DNA from: an uncultured Opitutia bacterium
GTDB taxonomy: Bacteria > Verrucomicrobiota > Verrucomicrobiia > Opitutales > UBA953
Direction of reading: 5' to 3'
DNA: 49,762 nucleotides
Assembly (NCBI GenBank): GCA_903850885.1
Contig: CAINMU010000074.1
Location: forward strand, 1 to 49,762
Shown: positions 26,036 through 35,267 of the stretch, piece after piece
How the letters are laid out: every line of letters begins with the position of its first letter
How positions within the stretch are numbered: the stretch's first letter is position 1
Position numbers and translations under genes: made by a program
Notes under the pieces: generated by a model
What the model was told of the DNA's origin: nothing
Seen by the model: only the letters and a program-made list of their open reading frames with translations
The model's database searches: none

Positions 26036-27256
26036 ATGCGCCTCACGCCTTTCATTGCTTTAGTCCTGTCCGCTTTCGCCCAAGCGGGGGAACCCTTCCT
26101 CGAGAAGCTCGATCTTTTCACCGTGGGCGAAGACCCCGCCTACAAACTTTACCACATCCCGGGCGTCGTGGTGACCGCCAAAGGAACGGTATTAGCCTGG
26201 TGCGAGGCCCGCAAACGCGCCTCCGGGGTCACCGACTGGGATGACATTCGCATCCTCCTGCGGCGCAGCACGGACGACGGCCTGACCTGGAGCAAGCCGC
26301 AGAGCATCGCCGACGTGCCCGGCCCGAAGACCAAGAACCCCACCGCTTTGCTCGTCAAGAGCGTTGACCCGAAAGACGTCACTTACGACAACCCCGTACT
26401 CATCGCTGATAAGAGCGGCGCGGTGCACATGCTCTTCTGCCTCGAGTACATGCGCTGCTTCTATCAACGCAGCGACGACGACGGCCTGACTTGGAGCAAA
26501 CCGACGGAGATCACCTCCGCCTTCGAGGGTTTCCGGAAAAACTACGACTGGAAAGTCCTCGCGACCGGGCCGAACCACAGCATCCAACTCCGCACCAGCC
26601 GGCTGGTCGTGCCGGTCTGGCTCTCCCTTGGCACAGGTTCGAACGGCGGACATCACCCGAGCGTCGCGGCGACGATTTTCAGCGATGACGCTGGACGGAC
26701 CTGGCAAGCGGGCGAAATCGCCGCCCCAGCCACGACCGAGTGGGTCGACCCCAACGAGACCACCGCCGTGGAACTCAGCGACGGACGCGTCATGCTCAAC
26801 GTCCGCAACGAATCCAAACCGAATCGCCGTCTCGTGACCGTCAGTGTCGACGGCGCGACCGGATGGAGCACCCCCCGCTTCGACGAAGCCCTCTGGGAAC
26901 CCGTCTGCATGGCCAGCTTGATCCGCTACGATTTTGGCGGACAGAAACTGCTCCTCTTCTCCAACCCGCACAATCTCGAGAAAGCGAAGGGCAAGGCCGA
27001 ACCCGGCAAGTATCGCGACCGCAAGAACATCAGCGTTAAGATCAGCCGCGATGAAGGCCAGACCTGGATTTCCAACAAGACCATCGAGGCCGGGCCCGGC
27101 ATGTATTCCGACCTGGCCGTGACCCACGCCGGCACAATTCTCTGTTTCTACGGCCGTAGCGGCGAGAGCCAAGGATCGGCACCCGGTTTAGCTGCCATGG
27201 CGGGCGGACGCCTAACCCTGGCCCGGTTTAATCTCGAGTGGCTGAGTAAACCATAA
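26036..27256 (+). CDS. Secreted sialidase-like BNR-repeat protein (GH33-type fold)
   Basis: This 406-residue protein has a short signal peptide (MRLTPFIALVLSAFAQAGE). The six-bladed sialidase propeller is shown by four Asp boxes: STDDGLTW (~78), SDDDGLTW (~146), SDDAGRTW (~216) and SRDEGQTW (~337). The family's RIP motif, which supplies an arginine of the catalytic triad, reads YHIPG with His40 in place of Arg. The C-terminal SDLAVTHAGTILCFYGRSG resembles the region carrying the catalytic Tyr. The changed RIP motif raises doubt that it cleaves sialic acid; it may act on another sugar or only bind. The start at 26036 sits 10 bases after the RraA-family stop. Confidence 0.85.
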   Translation: MRLTPFIALVLSAFAQAGEPFLEKLDLFTVGEDPAYKLYHIPGVVVTAKGTVLAWCEARKRASGVTDWDDIRILLRRSTDDGLTWSKPQSIADVPGPKTKNPTALLVKSVDPKDVTYDNPVLIADKSGAVHMLFCLEYMRCFYQRSDDDGLTWSKPTEITSAFEGFRKNYDWKVLATGPNHSIQLRTSRLVVPVWLSLGTGSNGGHHPSVAATIFSDDAGRTWQAGEIAAPATTEWVDPNETTAVELSDGRVMLNVRNESKPNRRLVTVSVDGATGWSTPRFDEALWEPVCMASLIRYDFGGQKLLLFSNPHNLEKAKGKAEPGKYRDRKNISVKISRDEGQTWISNKTIEAGPGMYSDLAVTHAGTILCFYGRSGESQGSAPGLAAMAGGRLTLARFNLEWLSKP

Positions 27257-27262
27257 CCGCGC

Positions 27263-27553
27263 TCACTGCACTTCGGCTGCAATCTCATCCCAAAGTTCGT
27301 CGATTTGGGCCGGCTTACGCACCGGCCGGCCAGCTTCGATGAACCAGTATCGGGCATTGCTGAGGTCGCCCTCGATGAGATGCAGCAACGCATGCAACCA
27401 AGAGCCGATCGGCGTCTCCATGTCTTGGGCGATCTGATGCGCCGCATCCCATTCGCCTTTCTTGATCAACCAGAGGGCCTTCGCCTCCAGCGAAAGGCTC
27501 TTGGGCGGCACAGCGTCCTTAAGCGCTGATGCTTTCAGTTCAGCCAACGTCAT
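27263..27553 (-). CDS. Small conserved protein of unknown function
   Basis: This 96-residue cytoplasmic protein has a helix-rich sequence with SLEAKALWLIKKGEWDAAHQ, then GSWLHALLHLIEGDLSNARYWF, and the ending LDEIWDEI-like DELWDEIAAEVQ. Tetratricopeptide-like helical pairs are likely. I recall similar short proteins annotated as hypothetical in many bacteria, always with the ALWL...GxWDxAH and GDLxNAxYWxxxAGR pattern. Function is unknown. It is convergent with the sialidase-like gene and divergent from mfd by 59 bases. Confidence 0.75.
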   Translation of the reverse strand: MTLAELKASALKDAVPPKSLSLEAKALWLIKKGEWDAAHQIAQDMETPIGSWLHALLHLIEGDLSNARYWFIEAGRPVRKPAQIDELWDEIAAEVQ

Positions 27554-27612
27554 GTGGCCACCCTAATGACGGGATGCCTTGACGCAAGAAGGCTTCCCAA
27601 CTCGATAGAAGC

Positions 27613-30600
27613 ATGTCCGCTCAGTCACGCCGTGCCCTGACCGGCGTGCCCGCGCACGCTTGGGCGGCCTGCGCCTGCTCGGAAGGCGCCGACCGCAGCG
27701 TCCTCGTATTACTCGCTTCAAATCTCGGCGCAGCCGAAACCCTGGCCGAAGAAACCGCCCAACTCCTGAGCGAGATCAACGGCAGCAAGCCAACCGCACG
27801 CACGCTCACCGAAGCCGATGCCGCGGTGCCCGCCTTCGAAGCCGACTGCGATTTGCTGGGCGTCCTTTCCGCCCTCCGGCACGGCCAGCATACCGCGCAA
27901 CGGCCGTTGCTCATCGCCTGCACTCCGGGCTCGCTTGTTCGCCGGGCGCCCGACCTCGCATCGACTGCCGAACGCGAACTTGTCGTGCGTAAAGGCGGCA
28001 AACTTTCCATTCAAAAATTTGCCCAACGGTTGGCCGAAGATTTCGGCTATGCCCACGAAGCACTCTGCGAACAACCCGGAGAGTTCGCGCTCCGTGGCGG
28101 CATCCTTGATGTCTATCCGCTGAACGCGCAGATGCCCGTGCGCATCGACCTTTTCGGCGATACGGTCGAATCACTCCGGCCCTTCGATCCGGCCACCCAA
28201 CGCAGCGAAGGCGAAGTTGAAGGCCTCGTCATCTGTGCGCCGCGCGATGATTCGGGCGAAGCCAACGAAGTCTCCTTTTTTCATCACCTGCCACCCGAGA
28301 CTCTGATCATCGCCGTCGATCAAAGCCTGGAAGACCCTGCCTGCGTGGCAGTACACGCGAGCGGCCTGGCGGAATTAATCTTCGAGGAAACCGACGAAGC
28401 CCCGGCCGATTATCTCGCCCAGGCCTTGGATTCAGCCCCAGCGGAATCGCTCTTAATCGGCGCCGCGGAAGATCCGGCACACGCCCGCGTGTCCCTGCTC
28501 CGCGGTGCGGCCGCGCTCGCCAAAGACGGCCGCCTTTGCCTATTGGCCGGCGACACCGACGGTTCAGTGGAACGGCTGTCAGCCGATGTAGCGTCGATTC
28601 AAGTGCGGGGCTTCAATCCGCGGATCATTCATGCGCGCTTCGGCGGCGGCATCATCATTCCCCCCGGCGCGTTGTCGGGTCTATTAAAGAGCGGCCTCGT
28701 CCTCTTGACCGAACGCGAACTATTTGGCCGACGCAAGAGACCTCTCGCCTCCCTGCCCCGTCGCCGTACCGCCGTCCGCGCTGCGGTGGGTAGAGCACTC
28801 GACTTCGGCGAAGTCGTCGATGGCGATGCCTTAGTGCACGCGACCCAAGGGGTCTGTCTCTTTAAGGGAATCCGACCCTTTGAAAATGACGGCCGCACCG
28901 AAGATTATATCTCGCTGGAATTCGCCGAGAAATCGATGCTCCACTTGCCGCTGCGGGAGTCGCATCTCCTGACGCGCTACATCGGTATCGGCCGGGCGCA
29001 TCCCAAACTTTCGAAACTCGGGGGCGGCGGTTGGGAAAAATCGCGCCGAGCGGCGGAAAAAGCGACGGGCGATCTTGCGGCCCAATTACTCGCCATGCAG
29101 GCCGAGCGTTCATCTCGTCCGGGCATCGCTCATCCCAAGGACGAGGACAATCCCTGGATGGGTGAATTCGAACGCTCATTCCCGCACCGTGAGACACCCG
29201 ACCAGGCCCGTGCCATCGAAGAATGCAAACGTGACATGGAACGGCCAGCGGCGATGGACCGCCTGGTCAGCGGCGATGTCGGCTTCGGTAAGACCGAGGT
29301 AGCCTTACGAGCGGCCTTCAAGTCCGTTCTCGGCGGCCGACAGGTCGCGATCCTCGCCCCGACGACCGTCCTTGCGCAGCAGCATTTCGAAAGCTTCAAG
29401 GAGCGCCTCGCCCGCTGGCCGGTTTCCGTCGAACTTCTCAGCGGTTATCGTACGGCTAAACAGAAAGCGGAAGTGCGCGCCCGCGCTGCGGCGGGCACCG
29501 TTGATATCGTCGTCGGCACGCATGCCTTGCTTTCGGATGGAACCAGCTTCGGCCGACTCGGCCTCGTCATCATCGACGAAGAGCACCGCTTTGGCGTGCG
29601 GCACAAAGAACGGCTCAAGCAATTACGGGCGGAAGTGGACGTGCTCGCCATGAGCGCGACCCCCATCCCCCGGACGCTTTACCTCGCACTCGTCGGTGCA
29701 CGCGACCTTAGCGTGATTGAAACGCCCCCGCGCGAGCGGCTCCCCATCCGCACCATCGTACGTAGCTATGATGAGCGTCTAGTCCGCGATGCCGTCAAAG
29801 CCGAACTCGCCCGGGGCGGCCAAGTTTTCTACCTGCACAACCGCGTCGAAACCATCCAAGCCGTTGCCGAACGCCTCGCCGCCCTACTCCCCAAGGCACG
29901 TATCATCGTCGGGCATGGGCAGATGGGGGCGGGGGAACTGGAGGAGACCATGTCGGCCTTTGTCGCCGGGGAATACGATGTTCTGGTGTGCACGACTATC
30001 ATTGAGACCGGCTTAGATATTCCAAATTGCAATACCCTCATCATCGAAGGCGCGGACCGCTTCGGCTTGGCACAACTCTACCAACTTCGCGGTCGGGTCG
30101 GACGCTTTAACCGACAGGCCTACGCTTACCTCTTCCTCCATCGTCACGCCAACCTCGTGGGCACGGCGCACCGTCGGCTTTCAGCCATCCGCCAATACAA
30201 CCAGCTTGGGGCCGGTTTCCGCATCGCCATGCGAGACCTGGAACTTCGCGGCGCCGGCAACATCCTGGGCTCCGAACAAAGCGGCCACGTGGCCACCGTC
30301 GGGTTTGATTTATATTGTCAATTATTACGCCGGAGCGTCGCCAAACTCCGGGGGGACAAAGGCGCGGCGGTCGACCGCTGCGAGATTCAGTTGGATTTCG
30401 TCATGCACACCCAAGGGCCCTTGGGCATCGCATCCGACAAGTCGGGCGACGGCGAGGCCCCCATTCTCACCGCCACCTTGCCGGCAGATTGGATTCCCGA
30501 AACCCGACTACGCATCGAAGCTTTCCGCAAGATCGCCCTCGCGATTGATGATACCGAGGTCGCTGAATTACGCAGTTCCTTGCTGGATCGCTATGGACGG

Positions 30601-30846
30601 CTGCCACCCGAAGCGGACGCCCTTCTACAACTCGCTGACATCCGCTGCCTGGCTGAGCAAAAAGGCGTCACCTCGATTTCGACCGAAGGCAGCATTCTTA
30701 AGTGCTTGGCCATAGGGAAAAAGAACTTTGCCGAGCCAATCCTCATCGGGAACCGCTTTCCCCGCTTGACCGTAAGGGACCCCCTGCGGAAACTTAAAGA
30801 AATCCGTGGCTTTTTATCCCGGATACCTGAACCTACCGGAAAATGA
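27613..30846 (+). CDS. mfd: Transcription-repair coupling factor Mfd
   Basis: This 1077-residue SF2 translocase removes stalled RNA polymerase and recruits UvrA for strand-specific repair. It has a UvrB-homology N-terminal part (RGGILDVYPLNAQMPVRIDL near 160), a CarD-like polymerase-interaction domain with RYIGIGRAHPKLSKLGGGGW (~455-475), the Walker A GDVGFGKT with Lys560, the DEEHRFG box near 655, SATPIPRTLY, GLDIPNCNTLIIEGADRFG and the QLRGRVGR motif. The C-terminal TRCF domain follows. It is somewhat shorter than the usual ~1150 residues, mostly at the N-terminus. The stop overlaps the start of the SurA-like gene (ATGA). Confidence 0.95.
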   Translation: MSAQSRRALTGVPAHAWAACACSEGADRSVLVLLASNLGAAETLAEETAQLLSEINGSKPTARTLTEADAAVPAFEADCDLLGVLSALRHGQHTAQRPLLIACTPGSLVRRAPDLASTAERELVVRKGGKLSIQKFAQRLAEDFGYAHEALCEQPGEFALRGGILDVYPLNAQMPVRIDLFGDTVESLRPFDPATQRSEGEVEGLVICAPRDDSGEANEVSFFHHLPPETLIIAVDQSLEDPACVAVHASGLAELIFEETDEAPADYLAQALDSAPAESLLIGAAEDPAHARVSLLRGAAALAKDGRLCLLAGDTDGSVERLSADVASIQVRGFNPRIIHARFGGGIIIPPGALSGLLKSGLVLLTERELFGRRKRPLASLPRRRTAVRAAVGRALDFGEVVDGDALVHATQGVCLFKGIRPFENDGRTEDYISLEFAEKSMLHLPLRESHLLTRYIGIGRAHPKLSKLGGGGWEKSRRAAEKATGDLAAQLLAMQAERSSRPGIAHPKDEDNPWMGEFERSFPHRETPDQARAIEECKRDMERPAAMDRLVSGDVGFGKTEVALRAAFKSVLGGRQVAILAPTTVLAQQHFESFKERLARWPVSVELLSGYRTAKQKAEVRARAAAGTVDIVVGTHALLSDGTSFGRLGLVIIDEEHRFGVRHKERLKQLRAEVDVLAMSATPIPRTLYLALVGARDLSVIETPPRERLPIRTIVRSYDERLVRDAVKAELARGGQVFYLHNRVETIQAVAERLAALLPKARIIVGHGQMGAGELEETMSAFVAGEYDVLVCTTIIETGLDIPNCNTLIIEGADRFGLAQLYQLRGRVGRFNRQAYAYLFLHRHANLVGTAHRRLSAIRQYNQLGAGFRIAMRDLELRGAGNILGSEQSGHVATVGFDLYCQLLRRSVAKLRGDKGAAVDRCEIQLDFVMHTQGPLGIASDKSGDGEAPILTATLPADWIPETRLRIEAFRKIALAIDDTEVAELRSSLLDRYGRLPPEADALLQLADIRCLAEQKGVTSISTEGSILKCLAIGKKNFAEPILIGNRFPRLTVRDPLRKLKEIRGFLSRIPEPTGK

Positions 30847-31925
30847 AAGCCCTCCTGACCACCGCCGCCTTAATACTGACCGCCGTCTTGGCGTTCGCTC
30901 AAAAGGCTTCGCCGACCCTCGAAGAAGTGGCTGCCAAGCGTTGGTCGGAGATGCATGCGGATCGCATCGCCGCTACCGCCGACGGACAGGGCATCACCCT
31001 TTCCGATATCCGACGTCAAATCGAACCGGTGATCGGACAGATTCGCGCCTCAGTGCCTACTGATTCCGAATTCGATAAAGCCCTCGGGGCCGCGGCGGAA
31101 GACACCTTGCGATCGATGACCGAGCGACAGCTTGTCATCGCAGACTTCCGCTCCGGGACTGGCAAACTACCGGCGATGTACATCGACGCGGATATCGAGG
31201 AAACCATCCGCCGAGATTTCTCCGGCGACCGAAATCGCTTTGTCGCCTCCCTGCGGAGCGCGGGGACGACGCCCTTGGCACATCGCAAATTCATCGAAGA
31301 TCGTATCATTTTTGATTACATGGTGGGCCAGATTCGCCGGACGGCCACGGAAGTAAGCCCAGGAAAAATCCAAACCTACTACGCGGCACACCGGTCCGAG
31401 TTTGAGCGCAAAGAGCAGATTCAGGTCCGCCAGATCACCTTGGCCCAAGGAGCTGCCGAGACCTTGGCCGAAGCCAAAACCCGTGCCGAGGCCTGGGCCG
31501 AGGCCTTACGCCACCCGGAGAAAATCAATGATGCCGTGGCGCTTTTCAAAATCACGGGACCAAAAATGTCCGCCACCCCCTCCTTTGCCGAAATCGCCGA
31601 ACGCATCAGCACCGACGATTACGCTAAAAAAGGCGGCGATGCCGGCTGGCATAATTGCGATGAACTCAACGAACGCGTGATAACGAAGCTCAAAGCCATG
31701 AACGATAAAGACATTTCCGCCCCCCTGCAATTTGACATTCCTGGAAGCAAGTCCGTCTGGTTTATCTTCTGCCGCGAAGGCTATCGGCCTAAAGGCTTCG
31801 CCACCATCGCCGACCCTGAAGTACTGATTGAAATCGAAGACAAAGTCCGGACGGAAAGCATGAAAGAAGCGGTGAAGAGCTGGCTCGGCGAACTGCGCGA
31901 TAAGCATCTCGTCGAAATTCGCTAA
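30843..31925 (+). CDS. SurA-like periplasmic chaperone/PPIase
   Basis: This 360-residue protein has a signal peptide (MKALLTTAALILTAVLAFAQ). It has a SurA N-terminal chaperone-type domain (about 35-180; ADGQGITLSDIRRQIEP, MTERQLVIADF), then a parvulin-like region (IQVRQITLAQGAAETLAEAK, GGDAGWHNCDELNERVITKL). The parvulin core is degraded in part, so isomerase activity is uncertain. SurA helps outer-membrane proteins fold. Its start overlaps the mfd stop, and malQ follows one base after its stop, so the three genes are likely co-transcribed. Confidence 0.82.
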   Translation: MKALLTTAALILTAVLAFAQKASPTLEEVAAKRWSEMHADRIAATADGQGITLSDIRRQIEPVIGQIRASVPTDSEFDKALGAAAEDTLRSMTERQLVIADFRSGTGKLPAMYIDADIEETIRRDFSGDRNRFVASLRSAGTTPLAHRKFIEDRIIFDYMVGQIRRTATEVSPGKIQTYYAAHRSEFERKEQIQVRQITLAQGAAETLAEAKTRAEAWAEALRHPEKINDAVALFKITGPKMSATPSFAEIAERISTDDYAKKGGDAGWHNCDELNERVITKLKAMNDKDISAPLQFDIPGSKSVWFIFCREGYRPKGFATIADPEVLIEIEDKVRTESMKEAVKSWLGELRDKHLVEIR

Positions 31926-31926
31926 G

Positions 31927-33417
31927 ATGAAGTCCCGGGGCCGCGAAGAAGCCGCGACTTTCAGCTGCCGGGCATTCCCTCGCCGTAGCGCCGGCCTGCT
32001 ACTTCATATCAGTGCCCTTCCAGGGAACGGGCCAATTGGCTCACTCGGGAAAGCCGCCCGCCAATTCATCGACGCCCTGCAAGTCGCCGGCTTTAGCTGG
32101 TGGCAAGTCTGCCCGCTTGGCCCGACAGGCTATGGAGATTCTCCTTATCAGGCCCTGTCGGTCTTCGCCGGCAACCCATACCTGCTCGATCTCGACGACC
32201 TCGTCGCACGCGGCATGCTGACGGCCGCCGAAATCGCCCCGCTTAAGCGTCACGGAGACGAAGGTACGGATTACGGACGACTCTGGAATGACCTGCGCCC
32301 GCTCTTACGCCGTGCGGCTGCGCGCGGTGCCGTGCGGCTAAAAGGCGATCCAAAGTTCGAAGCTTTCCGCCGCGAGGAGGCTTACTGGCTCGACTCTTGG
32401 ACCCGTTTCTCGGCTCTGCGTGAGACTAATAGTTTTACGGCCCCGACTTCATGGACGATACAAACGGTCGACGAGGGTTTGATAACCGAAGCCGCCGTCT
32501 TGCAGTTCTTATTCAGTCAACAATGGCAGGCCCTTCGGACGTATGCGCGCCAACGGGGCGTCTCCCTGTTTGGTGATGAGCCCATCTATGTCTCGGCCGA
32601 TGGCAGTGATGCGAAGTTCAGGCCTGAACTCTTTCAGCTTGATGCAAGCGGGCGACCGACCGCTGTCGCCGGCGTCCCGCCTGACTACTTCTGCGAAGAC
32701 GGGCAGCTTTGGGGCAACCCCCTCTATCGTTGGGAACGACATGCTACCGATGGGTACCAATGGTGGAAATCGCGCGTCCACCACGACCTAAAGTTATTCG
32801 ATGCCATTCGCATCGATCATTTTCGCGGTCTGCATGACTACTGGAGCGTGCCCGCCGACTCGCCCAACGCGCGGGTCGGCGAATGGATGCCGGGGCCAGA
32901 TGTGGATTTCACCCGCGCGCTCGGAGATCTCCCGCTGGTCGCCGAGGATCTTGGCCTACTCACTCCCGGGGTCGAGGTCTTGCGCGAAACTGCCGGCCTG
33001 CCAGGAATGTCCGTCCTCCAATTCGGATTTGGCGGACCGCCCGAAGGCAACCCGCACTTCCCAGCCAACATCACTCCGGATCGCATCGTTTATACGGGCA
33101 CGCACGACAATGATACGGTCGCGGGGTGGTTCGCCCAAGCCCAGCCGGAAGAACTTGAACGGCTTGAGCAATTATTTGGCCAGATGACCGAACCTCATGT
33201 CACCTTGGCCGAAGCGGCCCTAGCCTCGCCTGCTGTGGGTGCCTTCATTCCCGTCCAAGACCTGCTCGGCCTTGGCACCGAGGCCCGCTTCAACACGCCT
33301 GGGAATCCACAGGGGAACTGGACGTGGCGGATGACGGAGAGCCAGATGAAAAAGCTTTACACGCAGATGCCCGCTTGGCGCGAACGCCTCAAAGCCTCGG
33401 GAAGAATTACCGCGTGA
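31927..33417 (+). CDS. malQ: 4-alpha-glucanotransferase (amylomaltase, GH77)
   Basis: This 496-residue GH77 enzyme transfers alpha-1,4-glucan segments and recycles maltodextrins and glycogen. Catalytic residues are visible: nucleophile Asp297 in FDAIRIDHFRGL, acid/base Glu340 in VAEDLGLLTPG and Asp394 in YTGTHDNDTVAGWF. The N-terminus shows RRSAGLLLHISALPG and the family's SWWQVCPLGPTGYGDSPYQ. Length is normal for the bacterial type lacking extra starch-binding domains. It lies one base behind the SurA-like gene. The 3' end overlaps the ettA 3' end by 11 bases on the opposite strand. Confidence 0.95.
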   Translation: MKSRGREEAATFSCRAFPRRSAGLLLHISALPGNGPIGSLGKAARQFIDALQVAGFSWWQVCPLGPTGYGDSPYQALSVFAGNPYLLDLDDLVARGMLTAAEIAPLKRHGDEGTDYGRLWNDLRPLLRRAAARGAVRLKGDPKFEAFRREEAYWLDSWTRFSALRETNSFTAPTSWTIQTVDEGLITEAAVLQFLFSQQWQALRTYARQRGVSLFGDEPIYVSADGSDAKFRPELFQLDASGRPTAVAGVPPDYFCEDGQLWGNPLYRWERHATDGYQWWKSRVHHDLKLFDAIRIDHFRGLHDYWSVPADSPNARVGEWMPGPDVDFTRALGDLPLVAEDLGLLTPGVEVLRETAGLPGMSVLQFGFGGPPEGNPHFPANITPDRIVYTGTHDNDTVAGWFAQAQPEELERLEQLFGQMTEPHVTLAEAALASPAVGAFIPVQDLLGLGTEARFNTPGNPQGNWTWRMTESQMKKLYTQMPAWRERLKASGRITA

Positions 33418-35083
33418 GTCGGCGATACTTCGGTCGGCGCGGCGTATCGGAATCAAGCCCGAGCCGCTTCCGGCGGTCTTCCAAGTAGTCGCCGTAATTG
33501 CCCTCGTGCCAGACCACCCGGCTATCGCCTTCAAAGGCGAGAATGTGGGTCGCCACGCGATCAAGAAACCAGCGGTCGTGCGTCACGATCACCGCGCAAC
33601 CCGCGAAACCCTCAAGGGCGTCTTCCAAAGCGCGGATTGTATTCACGTCTAAATCATTGGTCGGTTCGTCCAGCAGCAAGACGTTGGCCCCGGCCTTGAT
33701 GAGGCGAGCGAGGTGGATGCGGTTACGCTCTCCGCCAGACATGATACCGACCTTGCGCTGTTGCACATCGCCGGTGAAACCAAAGCGCGCCGCGTAAGCG
33801 CGAGCCGGCACCATAATCTTACCGAGGTGCACCATATCTTGGCCGTCGGAAATCGCCGACCATAAAGGGGCTTCGGCTGGCAAGGAATCGCGCGACTGAT
33901 CGACGTAGGCGAGTTTGACCGTATCCCCTAGCGTCAAAGTTCCGCGATCGGGCTTCTCCTGCCCCGTGATCATGCGGAACAACGTCGTCTTACCAGCGCC
34001 GTTAGGGCCGACCACGCCGACGATACCTCCGGCGGGTAGAGAGAAATTGACCTCTTCCATCAGCACCCGGTCACCATAGGCTTTCATCAGACCGCGTGCT
34101 TCGATAACGGCGCCACCGAGACGGGGGCCAGGAGGAATCCATATTTCCGCCAGTTTTTCCTGCAGATTCTGATCTTGGGTCAGCATCTGCTCGTAGGCTC
34201 GGATGCGGGCTTTGTTCTTCGCGACACGCGCCTTCGGCGAGGCGCTAGCCCATTCTCGTTCGCGCTCCATGGAACGCGAACGGGCCACCGATTGCTTTTC
34301 TTCCATCTCCACCCGGGCGCGCTTCTGGTCGAGCCACGATGAGTAATTCCCCTTCCAGGGAATACCGCGGCCGCGGTCGAGCTCGAGAATCCAGCCCGCC
34401 ACGTTATCAAGGAAGTAGCGGTCGTGCGTGATCGCGATGACCGTTCCCTTATAACTTTGCAAATGACGTTCGAGCCAGGCGACCGTATCGGCGTCTAAGT
34501 GGTTGGTTGGCTCATCCAGGAGAAGGATGTCCGGCTCCATCAGGAGTAATCGACATAAAGCCACGCGCCGCTTTTCGCCGCCGGAAAGCGAGGACACGAT
34601 CGCCTCGGCGGGCGGACAGCGCAGGGCTTCCATCGCCATGTCGATACGGGCGTCGAGGTCCCAGCCGCCACGCGTGTCGAGGATCGCCTGAATCTCGCCT
34701 TGGCGCGCGAGAATTTTTTCCTGCTCCTTGGCATCATCCGTCTCGGACACCTTGACGAACGTATCGTCATATTCTTCTAACAAAGCCTTCATGGCGGCCG
34801 CCGCCTGCATCACGCATTCGTGGACGGTGAGATGCTCATCGAGCCGTGGCTCCTGCGCCAAATAGCCCAGAGTATACCCGGGCACCTGACTGATGGTGCC
34901 ATCGAAGTCCGCATCCTCTCCGGCCATGATTTTAAGCAAAGTGGACTTACCTGAGCCATTTAGGCCCAAAACACCGATTTTAGCCCCAAAGAAGTAAGAA
35001 AGTGAAATATCGCGGAAAATCGGCTTCTTTTCAAAAGACTTGGTCACCCCTGTCATCGTGAAGATTACCTTTTCGTCAGCCAT
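33407..35083 (-). CDS. ettA: Energy-dependent translational throttle protein EttA (ABC-F)
   Basis: This 558-residue ABC-F protein has two ATPase modules and no membrane part. Module 1 has Walker A GLNGSGKSTLLK (~39-50), signature LSGGEKRRVALCRLLL and Walker B ILLLDEPTNHLD. The arm and P-site tRNA-interaction linker lies between (~240-310). Module 2 has VVGPNGAGKTTLF, MSGGERNRIHLAR and VLLLDEPTNDLD. EttA binds the ribosomal E site and gates early elongation according to energy status. Length and the first GVTKSFEKKPIFRDISLSYF match EttA rather than Uup or YheS. It is divergent from the nusA operon. Confidence 0.95.
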   Translation of the reverse strand: MADEKVIFTMTGVTKSFEKKPIFRDISLSYFFGAKIGVLGLNGSGKSTLLKIMAGEDADFDGTISQVPGYTLGYLAQEPRLDEHLTVHECVMQAAAAMKALLEEYDDTFVKVSETDDAKEQEKILARQGEIQAILDTRGGWDLDARIDMAMEALRCPPAEAIVSSLSGGEKRRVALCRLLLMEPDILLLDEPTNHLDADTVAWLERHLQSYKGTVIAITHDRYFLDNVAGWILELDRGRGIPWKGNYSSWLDQKRARVEMEEKQSVARSRSMEREREWASASPKARVAKNKARIRAYEQMLTQDQNLQEKLAEIWIPPGPRLGGAVIEARGLMKAYGDRVLMEEVNFSLPAGGIVGVVGPNGAGKTTLFRMITGQEKPDRGTLTLGDTVKLAYVDQSRDSLPAEAPLWSAISDGQDMVHLGKIMVPARAYAARFGFTGDVQQRKVGIMSGGERNRIHLARLIKAGANVLLLDEPTNDLDVNTIRALEDALEGFAGCAVIVTHDRWFLDRVATHILAFEGDSRVVWHEGNYGDYLEDRRKRLGLDSDTPRRPKYRRLTR

Positions 35084-35174
35084 AGGGAGAGATTTCTAAG
35101 TTCGGGGGCGGGGCGCAAGCGGAACCCACGAGCCTGGAAACTTTACCGTTCTTGACAAGAAAGGGGGCGTGCCC

Positions 35175-35230
35175 AAGGTAAAACGCAGTTCACCTTTACC
35201 GAGGTGGGCCCGTCTGGGCCCGCTTTTTTT
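35175..35230 (+). promoter_or_regulatory. Predicted transcription attenuator in the nusA leader
   Basis: Upstream of nusA are three overlapping hairpins. Hairpin A pairs GGTAAA (35177-35182) with TTTACC (35195-35200). Hairpin B pairs CACCT (35191-35195) with AGGTG (35202-35206) and cannot form with A. A terminator stem (GTGGGCCC with GGGCCCGC, 35204-35223) followed by seven T shares bases with B. This three-state layout is typical of attenuation. A TTGACA at 35152-35157 could be the -35 box, but no convincing -10 was found. Attenuators are known upstream of rimP-nusA-infB operons (rimP leader). Confidence 0.6.
35204..35230 (+). terminator. Intrinsic terminator 38 bases upstream of nusA
   Basis: An 8-bp stem (GTGGGCCC with GGGCCCGC, one G-U pair) with a GTCT loop is followed by seven T. 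No plus-strand gene lies between the divergent ettA start and this point, so it can only act on the nusA leader transcript. Confidence 0.85.
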
Positions 35231-35267
35231 GTCCCTAAATCATTTCACCGCCAACACCGCATATACC

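Noticed and set aside
26192-27172. Long minus-strand open frame opposite the sialidase-like gene
   Set aside because: Antisense shadow in GC-rich coding DNA; the plus strand has signal peptide and Asp boxes.
35169-35267. N-terminal extension of NusA from a GTG
   Set aside because: It would translate through the leader hairpins and terminator and has no similarity to NusA; the ATG at 35268 fits the family.
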